Under the pieces are notes generated by a model. It ran no database searches, was not told where the DNA came from, and saw nothing but the letters and a program-made list of their open reading frames with translations. 64,000 nt of DNA from Blasia pusilla (lineage: Eukaryota; Marchantiophyta; Marchantiopsida; Blasiales): the NCBI GenBank assembly GCA_050084515.1, contig CM114271.1, positions 1,054,001 to 1,118,000 of the forward strand, in the 5' to 3' direction. Both the position numbers and the translations under genes were made by a program. This document shows, in pieces, positions 45,650-58,737 of this stretch; the first letter of the stretch is position 1; the number at the start of each line of letters is the position of its first letter.

Positions 45650-46065
45650 CGATTATCCCCCTAGCCATTGAGATGTACGGGGCGATGGGGGAGACGTTTG
45701 ACTCGTTCCTTACGGATTGCGCCCATCATCTCCAGTCGAGAAATGGGTTGTCCTTAACCACTGCGATACTTTATTGTAGGCAACGGGTCTCCATAGCTTT
45801 GCAGCGCGCCCAGGCAAATGGGCTTCTGCGGCGAGCTCAGGCGGTTGGAGACGCCAATGCTAGAGGCCCACTTAGTAGTAGTCATAGTTCTCTAGGTGTT
45901 GCTGATATTGTCTCTGCTGTTGATGATTTTAGTCGTTAGGGGGAAAGGCCCCCTTCTTTCTCCTCGGAGCCGGATCTGGCCTCTTGAGGTCTATTTTTTG
46001 GGTCTCCATGCCCCCTCTTTTGTATCGTGATGAATTTCCCATCCTTTTTTTACATATATATATTT
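45650..46065 (+). pseudogene. Probable C-terminal end of a non-LTR retroelement polyprotein
   Basis: A frame reads IPLAIEMYGAMGETFDSFLT and continues with CAHHLQSRNG and YCRQRVSIALQRAQANGLLR to a stop at 45937-45939. The pattern PLA-E-YG...FDSFL...RQR-SIALQRAQA is one I associate with ends of plant and algal reverse-transcriptase polyproteins. A stop lies just upstream, so it is truncated or broken. The tail has a T-rich stretch and an AT repeat near 46045-46065, as at LINE 3' ends. It could also be a different retroelement class. Confidence 0.4.
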
Positions 46066-47619
46066 TATTCCGTAGATGACTACATGGAACAAAACCTCAG
46101 CTGATGGCACCCTCCTTTGTATTTCCGATGGGTTTTCCATCACGCGTTTTAATTGAAGTTCATCATTCTTCGCTGATGACTAAGTACTATCAGCTAATTA
46201 GTCAACAGCCAAAGGGCGAGATGAATATGTTGATAAACACGAAGACGCTTTTGGAAATTCGGAAACAACTACTACTCTTTTTCCGAGGAAGGAGGCAAAA
46301 TACCAAAGGGCTATGGAAAAGTTTAATCATTGGTGGGTCCTCAACTAAGTGGAAGTTGGTGCCGCTCGACACTCGTTTCTGAATGTCCACACGATCCACA
46401 CACTCGAGCATTGGCGGTCGATACGGCGCACTCATTCGGAATTCCGTCATCCCAAAGGTAAGCACGGATCTCCTGCAACTCTGAGTGTCAAGCTCCACCA
46501 ACCAGAGGGAGACATAAAGAAACAAACAAAACCAGCATACTACCTTCTACTTATAAAAACTCCGCTCTCAAGCTGCGTCCGTCCAAAACGCGAGTGCTGT
46601 AAAGCGGAGAACACTTGCCTCCCCACGAAAGGATGGGCTAGGTGCTACCCGCAAAGGCATCGTGGCTAGGTGGCAGAATGACAACAGACATCTTCTCGGG
46701 CTCCTATTTCCCCCGATACCGCTGATGATACGACGTCTTTAGGTGCCCAGTGTCGTTTGGGAGATGAGTGATCGCCAACACACAGTAGTGTCTTAGCACC
46801 GTTCGCAGTTTCCACGACCACGTCCATTGTCACCATAGAAGAGAGCTGGCAGCTTTTGTTCTCACCTGCCTACTGCATTTAGGGCCTACTGCGGACGATG
46901 GGGTACCATGTACAACCCAGCAAAGCTTTTCTGGTGGAGACACAACCTCCAACCGTCTTAGGGCGAATGAAACAAGGAACGGCTACGGTGATCGCTATTT
47001 CGCAGAAAATGCCAACAGGACGTGGACGCTCGGTCCTCGTCGAAACTGCCAAAGCTCATTCCCTCACGAATGAATGATCGAACTTACAAGTGAGAATCTA
47101 CCGCAATCGCCAGGAATGGAAATCGTTAGGGCACTTTTTGACTCAGTTGTTGAACGGGAGGACTAATCAGCAGAGAGTAATCACCTCGTCATGTTCGAGA
47201 ACGATTCGTTTATTTTTATACCATGCCTTCCTCTCAAAGTCCGTCACCCGGTTAAATAATATATCCCAGGCACATTAGCCTAAATAAATCGGGATAACCT
47301 ACTATTCCCCTAAAGTCGGGCCCTTCACCAATAATTTAGGAACACCACTTTCTGGATGGTTGTCATGACACCCGACGATTCTTACAACTCATCCAATCTC
47401 CACCACCTTTATATTCCAAGAGAATGTCAGTCACTCGCACGAAGTTCTACTTCAGTCACGCAAACCTCATGAGCCTCTCTCTCCCTCATCAGTAGTGGGT
47501 CCCGAACCGAAATAGATCACTTCCCACCTCTAGAGAAGAGCCACACTCTAGAGACGCATCCTTTTGCGGATGGGAATCGCTTATCTGTAAGGAGAATGCG
47601 TATCTGGTCTGGGAAGTGT
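46066..47619. other. Intergenic DNA downstream of the FAD monooxygenase gene
   Basis: Frames up to 107 codons exist on both strands but none is recognisable. The part nearest 47620 should carry the 3' UTR of the monooxygenase. Confidence 0.35.
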
Positions 47620-50600
47620 CTACTTCCAGTAAGTCGTGGAGGGATCGCCGAAGGGGCAGTCCGGGTAGCGACAAGTCCAGATGAGAAACTCGTTGAATCG
47701 CTGTGCGCGTTCTTCCCGTGAAAGCTTGTGCACCCAATCTGGCATGAAGCATTCTTGTTCCGTGAGTTCCGTTGCAAACTCGTGAATTCGGCTGATGCGA
47801 GGAACGCGACTCTCCTCGAAGCTGTCCACACAGAGCGTGTCGAGTAGATAGAGAGCATCAGAAGCGGACCGCCAAAGAATGTCTCCGCGGGCAACGGGTC
47901 TGCGCGGTGGTTTTGTTTTGAATTTGTTTCCAAAACCACGAAACCATCCTCTTGAAGGAATGGTCGTTGGAAAGCTTTATGTCATCATGTGTTCTTTTTT
48001 TTAAAGTAAAGAATATTATAGTTTTAACATATTAGAGAAATTCCATTCGAACACCGTCAACAAGTGCGATGAAAACTTAACTAAAAAACCACAAAAATGT
48101 AGAATAGACACTCTAACAATTAAACATATAAGCATAGAATGAAACAAACGAACACAAGTTGGGATTCTTCTTCTTCTATGATTTCTCTCTTTTCTTTTTT
48201 CGCTTCCTTGTTTAATGGGAATAATCTACCAAAATTACCATCTCTTATTTTGCAGTAAAGCTTTTATGAACTTGAATCAAGAAAAAAAAAAAAACAAGCA
48301 TCTGTAAAATCGTCGAGAAAAAAATGTACACTATTATTTTATCCACCCCCTTCTTCCGGTGATGCCACAAATACATTTTTACCTCCTCCCATAAATCTAA
48401 ATCGAGATACATTTAGCATTATGCTAGTTCTTGATAATGATCATTTTCTTTCAAGGCAACCCATAGAAACCACAATAACTTAAGTAACTGCATCTAAACA
48501 ACAGAAACAAACTCCATTTTTATAAAAACAATATTTAGAAAATTAAATTCGGACAAATAAAAAGAGGAGGATGCAAGAAAAGCGGAGCAAACACGACCAC
48601 GTGGGACAATGGAGCAATCATCTCCTAAACGGCTACAAATGGAGTGTCGCCTGGACCTTCGAATGGCCACCGGTATTGCGGACGAAGGATCCGGTGCCGT
48701 GAAACCCCCTTCCAGCGCGACGGAGAGTTGATGCGCGTCTTCAAAAGCAGTTCGCGCTCCCATTCCGAGCGCCGAGTACATTCCGTGTGCAGCTGTCGTG
48801 TCATGCAGAGGAGGGATGAGATTGGGAGGAAAAAAACTACTCATCATCATGTGGTCATTAGTTTCATCACAAGGAGAAGCATAGCACGCTAAACCTCGTT
48901 TAGGCTAAACCCCACCCCACAAGTGACTGCATAAGCAACTCGTGAACATCATATAACGGCTTTCTAAACGGTCAGCAAACGGTCAATGATGATTAGGACT
49001 GGAAGGCCTCGAAATACTACAGATGAGTATCGGACGGTCAGCAGGTATGCAGGGAATCAAAAACTGTAGTCTTTATGAAGAATTTTTCGAAATGAATGGT
49101 TTAATAGTGATGTTTACTTAGCGGATCAGTGAATTACATATTAATTTTAGGGTATCATCTAAAGCAGGAGAAAACATGTTCATGCTGAGAATACTTTTTA
49201 TTACAAAATCATTTCTTACACATAAACTTATTGTATTTTCAATTTTGTATCGGTGTGATGTATGGGATCAAAGGGATTTTCTCTTCTCCTCGTAGTTGGG
49301 TTCATGTCTTGGAGCTATTCTATGTGCCCCCTCTTATCTTAACCTTCCCTATTGGTTTGAAGATACGGTATTGGTTTGAAGATACGGTTGGAGAAAAATC
49401 ACAATTTTCCTCATCCCTATCTCAAGTGCAGAACCCTAAAAAAAAGTCTATAACTTGTTCACATGTTCAAATAAAAATGTAACAAATATGGATTTCTCCT
49501 GTTGTTAGAATAAGGTTAGACTCACAATTAACATATTTAAAATGTAAAATACTGGATAATAACACCGAAAGTGTAATGCCAAATGTTTGAGGAAACTTTT
49601 GTGATCCATGACTATAATTAATAGTTCTATGGAGCTGTGTGTATTTGAGAAAGCTCAAATTTTAGGTATGACTTTGATTGTACAAAATATATTGAAGGTA
49701 AATAGTAGAATCATCTTAGGTCAAATTTCAGTTATGATTATGATTGTTAAAAAAAAGTGTAAAATACATAATAGTATTCTATCTATATTGAAGACACAAT
49801 GGCCACCCATCTAAACATATTCTTAATACCTACATTTATTATCAAAAGTAGGAGTTTTGTTTCCAAAATTACTTACCTTTTCAAGAATTTCCAATTATAG
49901 AAACAATAGATTTGTTACAAACTATCTTTTTTCGGATCTATTTTTATAAAATGAGGAACTGATTTTATTTCAATGATGAAATAGATGAAATCCCCAAGTG
50001 CTTGATTCGTAGCAATCCATGAATAATTTAATAAGCTGTTTTTTCCCACAATTTTCTTAAAAGACCAAGTAACTTTCCATATTTAAAAAATTCTCCCTAC
50101 ATGAAATTTTGTTGAGTGAGAATCTCCCCTTTTATCAGCTAATAATATAAGTTAAATTCATTTTAATATTTTGAGTATCTATGTATTATTTTATTAAGAA
50201 TATTTATCTTGCCATTTCATAATAGACTTTACCAAGTCCGTTGAAAAGACGACTTACCTGAAATTAATACCTAAAACCAAGGAGCTAATATCCTAAATGA
50301 TTAAAAACGTGCATGGAGAAATTCCGGATTTAAATCCCTAATATTTTAATTATTTTAAAATTAAATCTGTTTCTTCCACCCTTACTCACCATCTGATATT
50401 TTAAAATATTGAACTCTCTTAAAATCGAAAGTAATAAAATAAAATAAACTCCGCTGAAAACAGTGCAACGAGTAGAAATTTAAACGGTTACCGCGTAATC
50501 TACACAGAGAAATGAAGTGATAAAAGCGTGCGGCGTGTTATTATGAAAGTATAAATAGTCCCGTACCGTCGCCAATGAGAACAGCATGTCCTTCACAGTC

Positions 50601-53600
50601 GCTCCATTTCGAAAGAGGCGCACGATCCATGGACCTGCGCTCGTATATGAGCTCGGCCTCAGTGGCCTCGATGGCGCCGCGCAAATCGTCCCAACCTTGT
50701 AGGCCTTTCAGTTGTTCAAGAGCGCGCTCTTTAGACAGTTGTTTATTGATACTCGCGCCGGCCCGCTGTAGGTAGTCCTTCGCAAGGCTACCGTCTGTGT
50801 CCAGAATTCTCAGCAGCCACAAGACGTATCCATGGCCTGCACATGATCACGATGAGAAGCATGACGCACTCTGGAAGATCCACTCAATTTTGTGCTCTGA
50901 CGTTGCGTGATTTCCACGTTTCTGTGAAAGGGGGCGAGGCGAGGTGAATTTCAATGCGTTTCTTACAGCGAGAGGTGCGAAGAGCAAGTAATTGCCAAAA
51001 AGTCCGGAGTAATTTTTTAGAGAAGCGACGGAGAACAGAGCTCGAGTAGCAACTCGGCCAGCACCCGGAGATCTCATGTGTGGCAAGGAGGAGCAAGTCA
51101 AATCGCCTGATTCACGCCATTTTCAAATAAAAGGAAACGAATCGAGCGAGGAACGACGTTTGGTAGGCCTGAAGGCACAGTACTCAGTAAGTCTCAATCT
51201 GGAAAAACTCGGTGCGATATGTTCTTCATTCTATGTGCGTACACGAGAGTTCAGGGAATGGTTAGAATTCGTGGCAGACGAGAAAAGGTGACGGAGTCTG
51301 GCCTCGGTCTTCACTAATTTATTTAGCCTATCTGATCGTTACCTAGATCGCTGATGTATCCAACTACTACTTCATTGGCGTGATGCAGCATGTGAACCTC
51401 GCCTGCAGTGTGCTTGAACACCCTGGACAGTATAAACACCCAAGAGAAATTTTAGTCTCAATATCATGTGTCACATATTATCAATCTCTCCCGTGATGCT
51501 CATCCGATTAGTTGAACTCCAAAAGCACTTCAATTATTTTTGCGCTGTAATCACGAGACACAGCGCCGGCGACACTACCCCATCAAGAATTTCTGCTTTC
51601 CTGCAATTTCTTCGATTCTACAAGCTTATCAAGATTTTTTGTCGGAGGATAAACGAAGTTCTACAAGAAACGTATCAATCAATGACCTCCAGCCAAGAGA
51701 AGGAGCTGAAGTGAAGACTGGCTCGAGAGGGGTAGAATACTGATAAAAGTTTCCATTCGGAATATGGTCCAAACCAACAAACAAGTAGCTCTAACCTGTG
51801 ACAAAGAAATCAGGGAGACGATCCACATGAATGACTCACTTAAGTATCCAAAGGGGTAAAATTGCGCGCCAGGACTTCTAACTTGATAGGAAGGTAGAAG
51901 TTATTCCAGAGAAATACGGAATTATGAAGTTAATACTTCGACAACAGGGAGCAGGAGACACATTCCAGAGACACACGTGCTATGAACGACGGAGCGCGGA
52001 ACAAGAGCATTCAGATATAAAGTGTGCGCGCCGGTGAATCGTAGAGCACACACGTTGGCCAGATATCCGAAAGGCTTGTTTTACGTACGTGTAGCGGCCA
52101 CGAGAAATAGAAAAAATTAATCAGAGAACAAATAACACTAATGACCGAAACAGTAGCTCTTTCTGTTGGGGAAATAGACTCATGAAAGGAATCTCACGGG
52201 TTGGATAAGAAAGGATTGCGATCCCTTACTTGCCACCGGGGTTGTAGACAAGAGCGTTCCAGTTGACGAAGTTCATGTAACGCGGTTCGTCTCCTATCAT
52301 TTGCTTCCGCATAGCCGACCATAATCCATCAGCTCCGACCAACATCTTTGCCCGGACCACTCTCTTTCTGGTTTGCTCCTGATCGCCCTCTCGCACCATA
52401 AACTCCGCGTCCACGGCTTGCCCATCCTGTCCAATTGAAAATGCCCACTGCCAACAATTGAAGTAACATGCTCCACACTTTTCCTTGCACAAGCGGTGAG
52501 TACAGGCTTTGGTAAACATGGCACCGTCTACGATCCACGAGCAATGGAGGGAGCTACAGTAAATGCGTTTACATAAGGCGTGCTCGTCTGCTTACGAGGT
52601 CGACGTCATCGTCAAAGTGTGGGTATGTCTTTCCATGATGTATATTGAAAGGAAAAAGAAAAAATGAGGTAGAGAGAGAGAAAGCATTCGGAATTCAAAG
52701 GTATACTAGAAAAGGGTTCGTTGCATTAGCAGGAAACCCATGATAACATGTAAAGATACTACCTTAATGATTTCGCTCTCCACATCCCTTTTTCAAGTCC
52801 CTTAAGTGTCAATTCCTTTTCAATTTAACATAGTCAGTCAAAATCATAGAAGTGTGTAGATATTTCCCCACGGAAGGTGGCGATTCTTCAACCCTCGGTC
52901 CGGTTGGGGCCGTTCACGTCTTAAGGAACCCGTGCCCCAACTCCTGATACATCTTTGACTTGTCTTCAGCAGCCATCACGGCTGACTTGTGTTCTAAGAA
53001 ATTTCACATAGTTAATCTGTTGAAAAGTTCCTTATCTATGGACAAGCGTTTCTCCATGCTATCGGTTGTAGGTTCTACTTCTAGTTCATACATACAGAGT
53101 AACGAACACCACTTGAAAAAAATTCGCCCATAGTGCTTCTTCGGATAATCGTTAGAAACTCTCTCGTCTTACACGCCCCCATCTCATCTCATCCCATCCC
53201 ACTCACTCACTTTTGTAAGTAGTGAATTTTTTTTGGTTTGAACTATTTGACTAGGAGGCTATTCCTCTATAACTCGCCATTTATTTTAGCAGGTGCACCA
53301 TAACAGGTTTGTCAGCATCTACCTCGATTCTTTATTGCACTTCGAATTGACGAGTACCCCTCGTATTTTCCTCGTGGTTTTGTCCCCTACTCCCCATTCC
53401 TACACTGACTTGACGTTCCGCGTTTTATGCATATGGCATTGCCAGCTAACTCCATTACGTTCAAACGTCTAGACGTTTGAACCTCTCTTTCTCGCGATTC
53501 CTAAGTATTGATACATTCCATCATTCGAGTTGTAGTCGATCCCTTGCCTTCATAACAAGACCTAGCTCTAATGTCGGCTCTTATGATCTTAGACTTAAGT

Positions 53601-55255
53601 CACATAGATTGAGACCGAATCCGGACCCAGCCAGCAACTGACTCCATGGGCTTACCTCTGTGGGCTGGTACCTCACAAACCGGTGATTGCAGTGAATGTT
53701 TTTCTCTTCGAGCAAACCAGCGAACAGGTCCTGACAGAATTTCCATCCGACCATAACGAATTCACCCGGCTTATGATCTATGGGCGTCACAATCTCTCCC
53801 TTTCCTGGTATACGCAGAATATGCTTCACGTGCGAGTCCAATCCCAGGTCCATAATTTGTTGTGCCAAACCTGGCTTAATGCCCTCCAGCGCTCGAATTC
53901 CTGCTCATGAATAAGACAAATTAACTTTTCTCAGACGGATATGGAGATCGAGGCTGTCAGTTTCTTTCGGTGATGATTCTGAATCCACAGTGGAGATCCC
54001 CCTGTACGTACATAGTAGAGCTGGACTCGTACTTTGAAGCTCTCCTGAAACCGCACAATTTCTTTGTCTGCTTCTCCTCCGGCTCTCATTGACAATGTTT
54101 CGATCAAAATCTATAATTTATTGTGACCTCTAAGGTAGCTCTGGAGTTCAATGAGCCGTACGCAGCAGTGCAGTAAAGGAAGCGAAGCGGATGCGATCGA
54201 GCTTCACACCTGGTTGGTTGGAGGTACGTACGTGTAGTCGAGCATGACATGACTTCCACACGTCAGATTCTACAACAGCACTCAACGCTGCACGAACCGT
54301 AAGCTTAAGTGCCAAGAGCAGATGATACTGTGGGGAAGCTAAAGACGAATTTTCGAAACTTTCGCTCGCTTCACCTGCAGAGAATGTTGGAGCACGACTT
54401 CTGCTCTGCTCTGCAAATACACTAACTACATTTGTGCGTCCGTGAAGACGAGGGACCTTATTCGCTAGTTACCCGGAGGACCGGGACGACTTCGTACTTG
54501 GAAGTGCTCATGAATCACAGATCTACTGCATCCATTTTTCATACACTCTCAAGGAGACAGGATCCGGCTCTCGGGACAGAATATAATCTCTTCCCACTGG
54601 AATCCGCAGACAATCCCTCGTCGGTATACTGATTCGAAGTTGCAGATTACAACCACTCCAATGCCCAAGGCCTATTTCGATTTCCGTAATCCCGGCAATT
54701 TCAATCGAGTCTAGAAAGGAGAAAGGACTCGCCACGGAAAGCCGAGCTTGAGTAAGCTGGACGACCCTGCAAAGCTCAAATCCTGGACAGCTCTACTGGA
54801 CCATGCATGGTTCATTCAAACTGTCAAAGACGCCGAGAAATCAGGATGATGCGTGGAATCTGTCATTCCGTGTGGTCTCTTCCCACTCGGAGACAGTAAC
54901 AGTACCATGTCGCATATATCTAGATATACTTCAAAAGACACGATGAAGTCAAGTTCAGCATCGGTACGTGAACTCAAGAGAAGAGAAAGTTCGAGCTATA
55001 GATTGTTTGATTAATTAATTAATTCAGTTTAGTTCACGGGAGGGACTTGCCGTTCAGAGCCATAGACACTGCCGTCGCCGAGTCTGTACGAAGCGAGACT
55101 GCTTTCTCGAAAACGTGTGCATCGATCCCTCGTTCCTGCAGCCCAACAGCCAATGCGAGTCCCCCCAGACCGCCTCCCGCGATCGCCACGTCGACCTCCA
55201 ACACCTCATCGTCGCCGTTCCCCGCCACATCCCACGGCTCTCCGCCCCTTCCCAT
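47620..55255 (-). CDS. FAD-dependent monooxygenase (zeaxanthin-epoxidase / PHBH-like fold), 7 exons
   Basis: Minus-strand exons 55255-55051, 53900-53656, 52426-52230, 51422-51343, 50836-50567, 48792-48657 and 47821-47620 encode 444 aa with consistent phases. These class A flavin monooxygenases reduce FAD with NAD(P)H and hydroxylate or epoxidise a small substrate. Seen: Rossmann motif VAIAGGGLGGLALAVGL (GxGxxG at residues 27-32), the NAD(P)H/FAD DG motif with VGADGLWSAMRKQM (about 180-193), and the GD motif VLIGDAAHGM (about 328-337). The following loop reads YSALGMGARTAFEDAHQL instead of the common PxxGQG form. There is no clear transit peptide. Intron 1 appears to use a GC donor (G|gcaagt), and the intron 6 donor is weak (AAG|gtccag). 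The substrate cannot be inferred. Start: first in-frame ATG after an upstream TGA. Confidence 0.9.
49351..49388. repeat. Perfect 19-bp tandem duplication
   Basis: ATTGGTTTGAAGATACGGT occurs twice in direct succession. Confidence 0.95.
49782..49815 (+). mobile_element. Possible Helitron-type 5' terminus (weak)
   Basis: A|TCTATATTGAAGACACAATG resembles the other ends by its first eight bases and by GAAGACAC, but lacks the repeated TTATTATT part. It may be a diverged member or chance. Confidence 0.25.
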
Positions 55256-56329
55256 CGTCGGCGCTGGAACACACTCGCGAGGAGCCGCTGATGAGTCCGG
55301 ACACGTGCGCGTTTCGAAATCGGCCACCTGAGCCCAAACGTTCTGCGCTGTTTTGGTCTCTGCTACTCAAGAGGAGGAGCGTAAAATTCAAATGTGGAGA
55401 TCTACCAATGGGCGCTGCACATACATATGCAAACTGGGGAAAGGAGCTCGGAAGAGCTGCGAACGTGTCGCCCGCAGAGCAGTGCTGAAGGTGCCGCGCG
55501 CGAGAAAAACACCTGCATGGGCTGAAGGAAATATGGGGACGGAAATTGCATGGAGATCTGGACGGAAAGTGACGGCTGTTGGGAGGATCGGCAGGGTGTC
55601 AGTCAGTAGTCAGTTCAGCTCCGTTCACGGCCTTTATACCGTTCGTTAATCCGACGTGGATCGAAGCTTGGTGGGTGGGCCCATCGTTATCGATGCATCT
55701 TGCCGTCCTCTCCAATCCAGGCTCTCTTAGGAAATGTCTTTCGGGTCCTAGTCCTCTATCCTATGCAAGGTCTGATTAGAGTTTCATGCCATTTCATTTG
55801 GGTATCACGTAGATTCAGCCAGCGGTAAGGCGAGATCTACCACTTTCATGATTTGGGGCGCTGGCGCGAGTGTCCGAAGTCGGAAAAGTAATCGGAAATT
55901 GTAGGAAAATTTGGAACAGGCTGTAGTGCTTGGATTGAATCCTTGCTGAATCTGCGTTGCAATTTTTGCAGCGTGGAAAGACCAAGGACCATTCCAAGGT
56001 TTGTGCAATCTCCACCATAGATCATGGCAAATTACGATCTCGCGACCCTAAAAACGGCCCATGGGGACTGACCCTAAAATTCTAAACTCCCCGTTCTGTC
56101 AACTCGTTTTCCCGTTTCAAAGGAACGAGAATATTGCTTCGTGTTGGTTAGAAATGCCTCGTGTATGAGTGGAGGGAGAATCCTGGTAGGATCCTATGGA
56201 GAAGAGCATATGAGAGGTGAATATAAGGAGATGAGGAAGTTACCCATATGAAACATATTTCGGTGTAGTTTCGCTTGTGGGCATCCATTAATCCATACTA
56301 TTATTACAACATCCTATCTTGATTTTAGA
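55256..56329. other. Upstream region of the monooxygenase gene
   Basis: The first 350 bases continue GC-rich and probably hold the promoter and 5' UTR. After about 55650 no feature is recognised up to the gypsy fragment. Confidence 0.4.
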
Positions 56330-56374
56330 CCTCCCGCACTGTCCATCTTAACGAATAGGAAATTGATACGTGTC

Positions 56375-57196
56375 GCCCCTCGACAAAGTTCCAGAGGGTC
56401 ATGGATAGGATCTTGGCAGGTCTGGAATTTACGAGATTATATATTGATGACATCGTAGTCTTTAGTGCCACAGTTGAGAAGCATGAGTGACATTTAGAGG
56501 AGGTATTTTGACGATTACAATCACATGGGCTGAAGCTACATCCACGCAAGTGCAAGTACAAGTTCTTCTATAACCAGATTGAGTGTTTGGTTAATATAAT
56601 ATACCCAGATGGCCTTGGTGTGCAGTAGATGAAGGCAGAGGCTATCTCGTGCATGCATTCCACGTCCTACAAATGTGAGTTGAGCTTATGCATTCAAGGG
56701 ATTGGAAAAATTTTACAAATGGTATGTCAAGGGTTAAAGTTCAATTGCAAAGCCACTAACCTTGCTGACCGAGATGGATCACAAGTAGCATTGGAAGGAT
56801 GAGCACGAGAGAGCATATTAGCTACTCAAGGACACATTGACATTTGTGCCCATACTAAGCATGTCGATTAGGGGGCATCCTTTCCAATTACATGCAAATT
56901 GGAATATGTTGGGGCTTGGAGCAGTGCACACCCAACATGATGATGAGGGTAGAGAGTTCATGATGGCTTACAATAGTCGCTCGAACAATGAGGCAAAGTA
57001 TAGTTCGTATGAGGATGAGTGCTTGGCTATACTGTGGGTTTTCGTGCATTGCACATGTTACTTATTCAAAAACCCCTTTACCATCACAACTGATCATCAA
57101 CCACGTAAGTGGTCGATGAAGTCCAACAAGCTTACAGAGAAGCTTGCGAGGTGGGCGTTATTGTTGCACGAGTATGACTTTCAGATGGTGGATTGA
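56375..57196 (+). pseudogene. Gypsy RT (partial) and RNase H, broken
   Basis: FQRVMDRILAGLEFTRLYID and DIVVFSATVEKHE encode the RT palm with the catalytic YIDD at about 56438, followed by SHGLKLHPRKCKY. Stops and shifts intervene. RNase H is open from 56837 to 57196 with HPFQLHANWNMLGLGAVHTQ, SSYEDECLAILWVFVHCTCY and ITTDHQPRKW. Confidence 0.88.
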
Positions 57197-57599
57197 CCTA
57201 GGACGCTCAACCACGACGCAGATGGTTTAAGCCGTACCGAATGCATGAGTCAACGAGATGCAATTGGAACTCGTTTCCATGGAGAGACTGATGAGGAGGT
57301 GGTGCAAGGATGAAACGCGTCAACTTATTCGGGCTTGTTGGATATGGAGAGCCAAAGTGTTGAGATTTTGATGGCAATGTCTGATGGAAAGCCCTTAGAT
57401 CCAAAGGCCAATAAGTAGGCGACATGTGGTTGAAATATTCACGAGGATGGAGTAGTCTTGGAGTACATGCGTATTGGCAGCGTTACAAGCACAGTGGATG
57501 CTAGAGTGCGGGATCGAATCCTTAAGGGAGCCAAACGGTTCCGGTGGGAGGGAACGCGTGTGTTGTGAGTTTGGAAGGATGGTAGAGTATGTGTAGTGC

Positions 57600-58735
57600 C
57601 TCATCCTTTGCAAAGATCACGCTTTTGGTGCATCATGCCCATAAAGAATTGGGTCACTTTGGAGTAAAGCGGACATACAACTTACTCCAAATACAATGTT
57701 AGTGGTAAGGCATGTAGACTGATGTGCGGTAGTTTGTTGCAAGATACTTGGTGTGTGATCAGGTCCGGGCTCATTCAATGCTCCCACTCCACATTTATAT
57801 CCATTTCTGATCATGGATTTAGGTTATAGGTGGAGTTTTGATTTTGCAAGATATTTACCTTTGATGGAGCGTCACAATCGTTATGTGTTGGTGATGGTCG
57901 AGCACTTCTCGGAGTTGATAGAGTTGGTTGCATTTCGTGACAAAGCAAGTGAGGGAGTAGCATATACTTTCCTAGATCAATTTTTGATTCATTCTGGCAC
58001 ACCAACTGAGGTGTTGACAAACCAGGTACAGAGTTATGCAGGGAGTTATAGGCCTTGGGTGATCAGGCGCAGATTATCCACTATAGTACTTTGCAAGATC
58101 ATCTTGAGGCGGATAGATTGGTGGTGAGAGTTTTTCAAATGGTGAAGAGAGGTTTATGCAAGTATGGCTTGCAGTGAGGTCATCTAGAAGATTGGGACAT
58201 ATAGTTGTCGTGGTTGGCAAAGGGATATAGATTCAGCAAACAAGCATCCTTAACATCTCTCTCACAATACTTGTTGCTTTATGGTCGAGATCTTGATTTA
58301 CCTATAGCCATTTTTTGTAATTTTGATGAGATGTTGAACCTCAATGACCTTCATATATAGATGCGAGCATGTTCTCAAAGGGTTGAGCTATTTCAGAGAG
58401 TTATGCCCGTGGTATTTGAAAACTTTGTGGGATCGTGCAGCATTGGGATATTTTAAGTTATGCAACCATTTGAGAAGGTGGTTATCGACCAAAGATCCAA
58501 AGGTTTAAACAAGGAGACTATGTCTCCTTATAACACACGGCACCTACAACGTTGGATGTGACCACAGGGCGCACCCTCTTGAGAGTGAGTGATGTCTTGC
58601 CATCTAGTGCTCTCTTCTTAGAGGGACAAGATGGTATGGTTTGGAAGGACCATATGCGTAATTGTGCATTTTTTCACATTCCTAAAATTGATGGTACAAT
58701 TGATTCAAGCTTAGAAGTAGCTCCAACAGGCTTAC
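57600..58735 (+). pseudogene. Gypsy integrase, broken
   Basis: The zinc region shows HHAHKELGHFGVKRTYNLLQ near 57630, with the paired CxxC partly lost. The core shows RHNRYVLVMVEHFSELIELV and DQFLIHSGTPTEVLTNQ from 57813. A stretch with WLAKGYRFSKQASLTSLSQY (about 58213) and LLLYGRDLDLP continues to the tail, where TLDVTTGRTLLRVSDVLPSS precedes the PHD-like module in the same frame. The order is consistent with one continuous ancestral reading frame. Confidence 0.85.
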
Positions 58736-58737
58736 AT

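Larger units (their letters stand above)
48793..50566 (-). other. Intron 5 of the monooxygenase gene
   Basis: A 1.8-kb intron, strongly AT-rich from about 49080 to 50450, with no exon or gene seen. It contains a perfect 19-bp tandem duplication at 49351-49388 and a possible Helitron-like end at 49782. Confidence 0.5.

Noticed and set aside
50847-51101. Minus-strand frame (84 codons) between monooxygenase exons 4 and 5
   Set aside because: Considered as exon 4, but it breaks phase and family alignment. 51422-51343 joins both neighbours in phase and gives the expected sequence.
57207-58020. Minus-strand frames of 65-72 codons in the gypsy element
   Set aside because: Antisense to recognisable integrase pieces on the plus strand.
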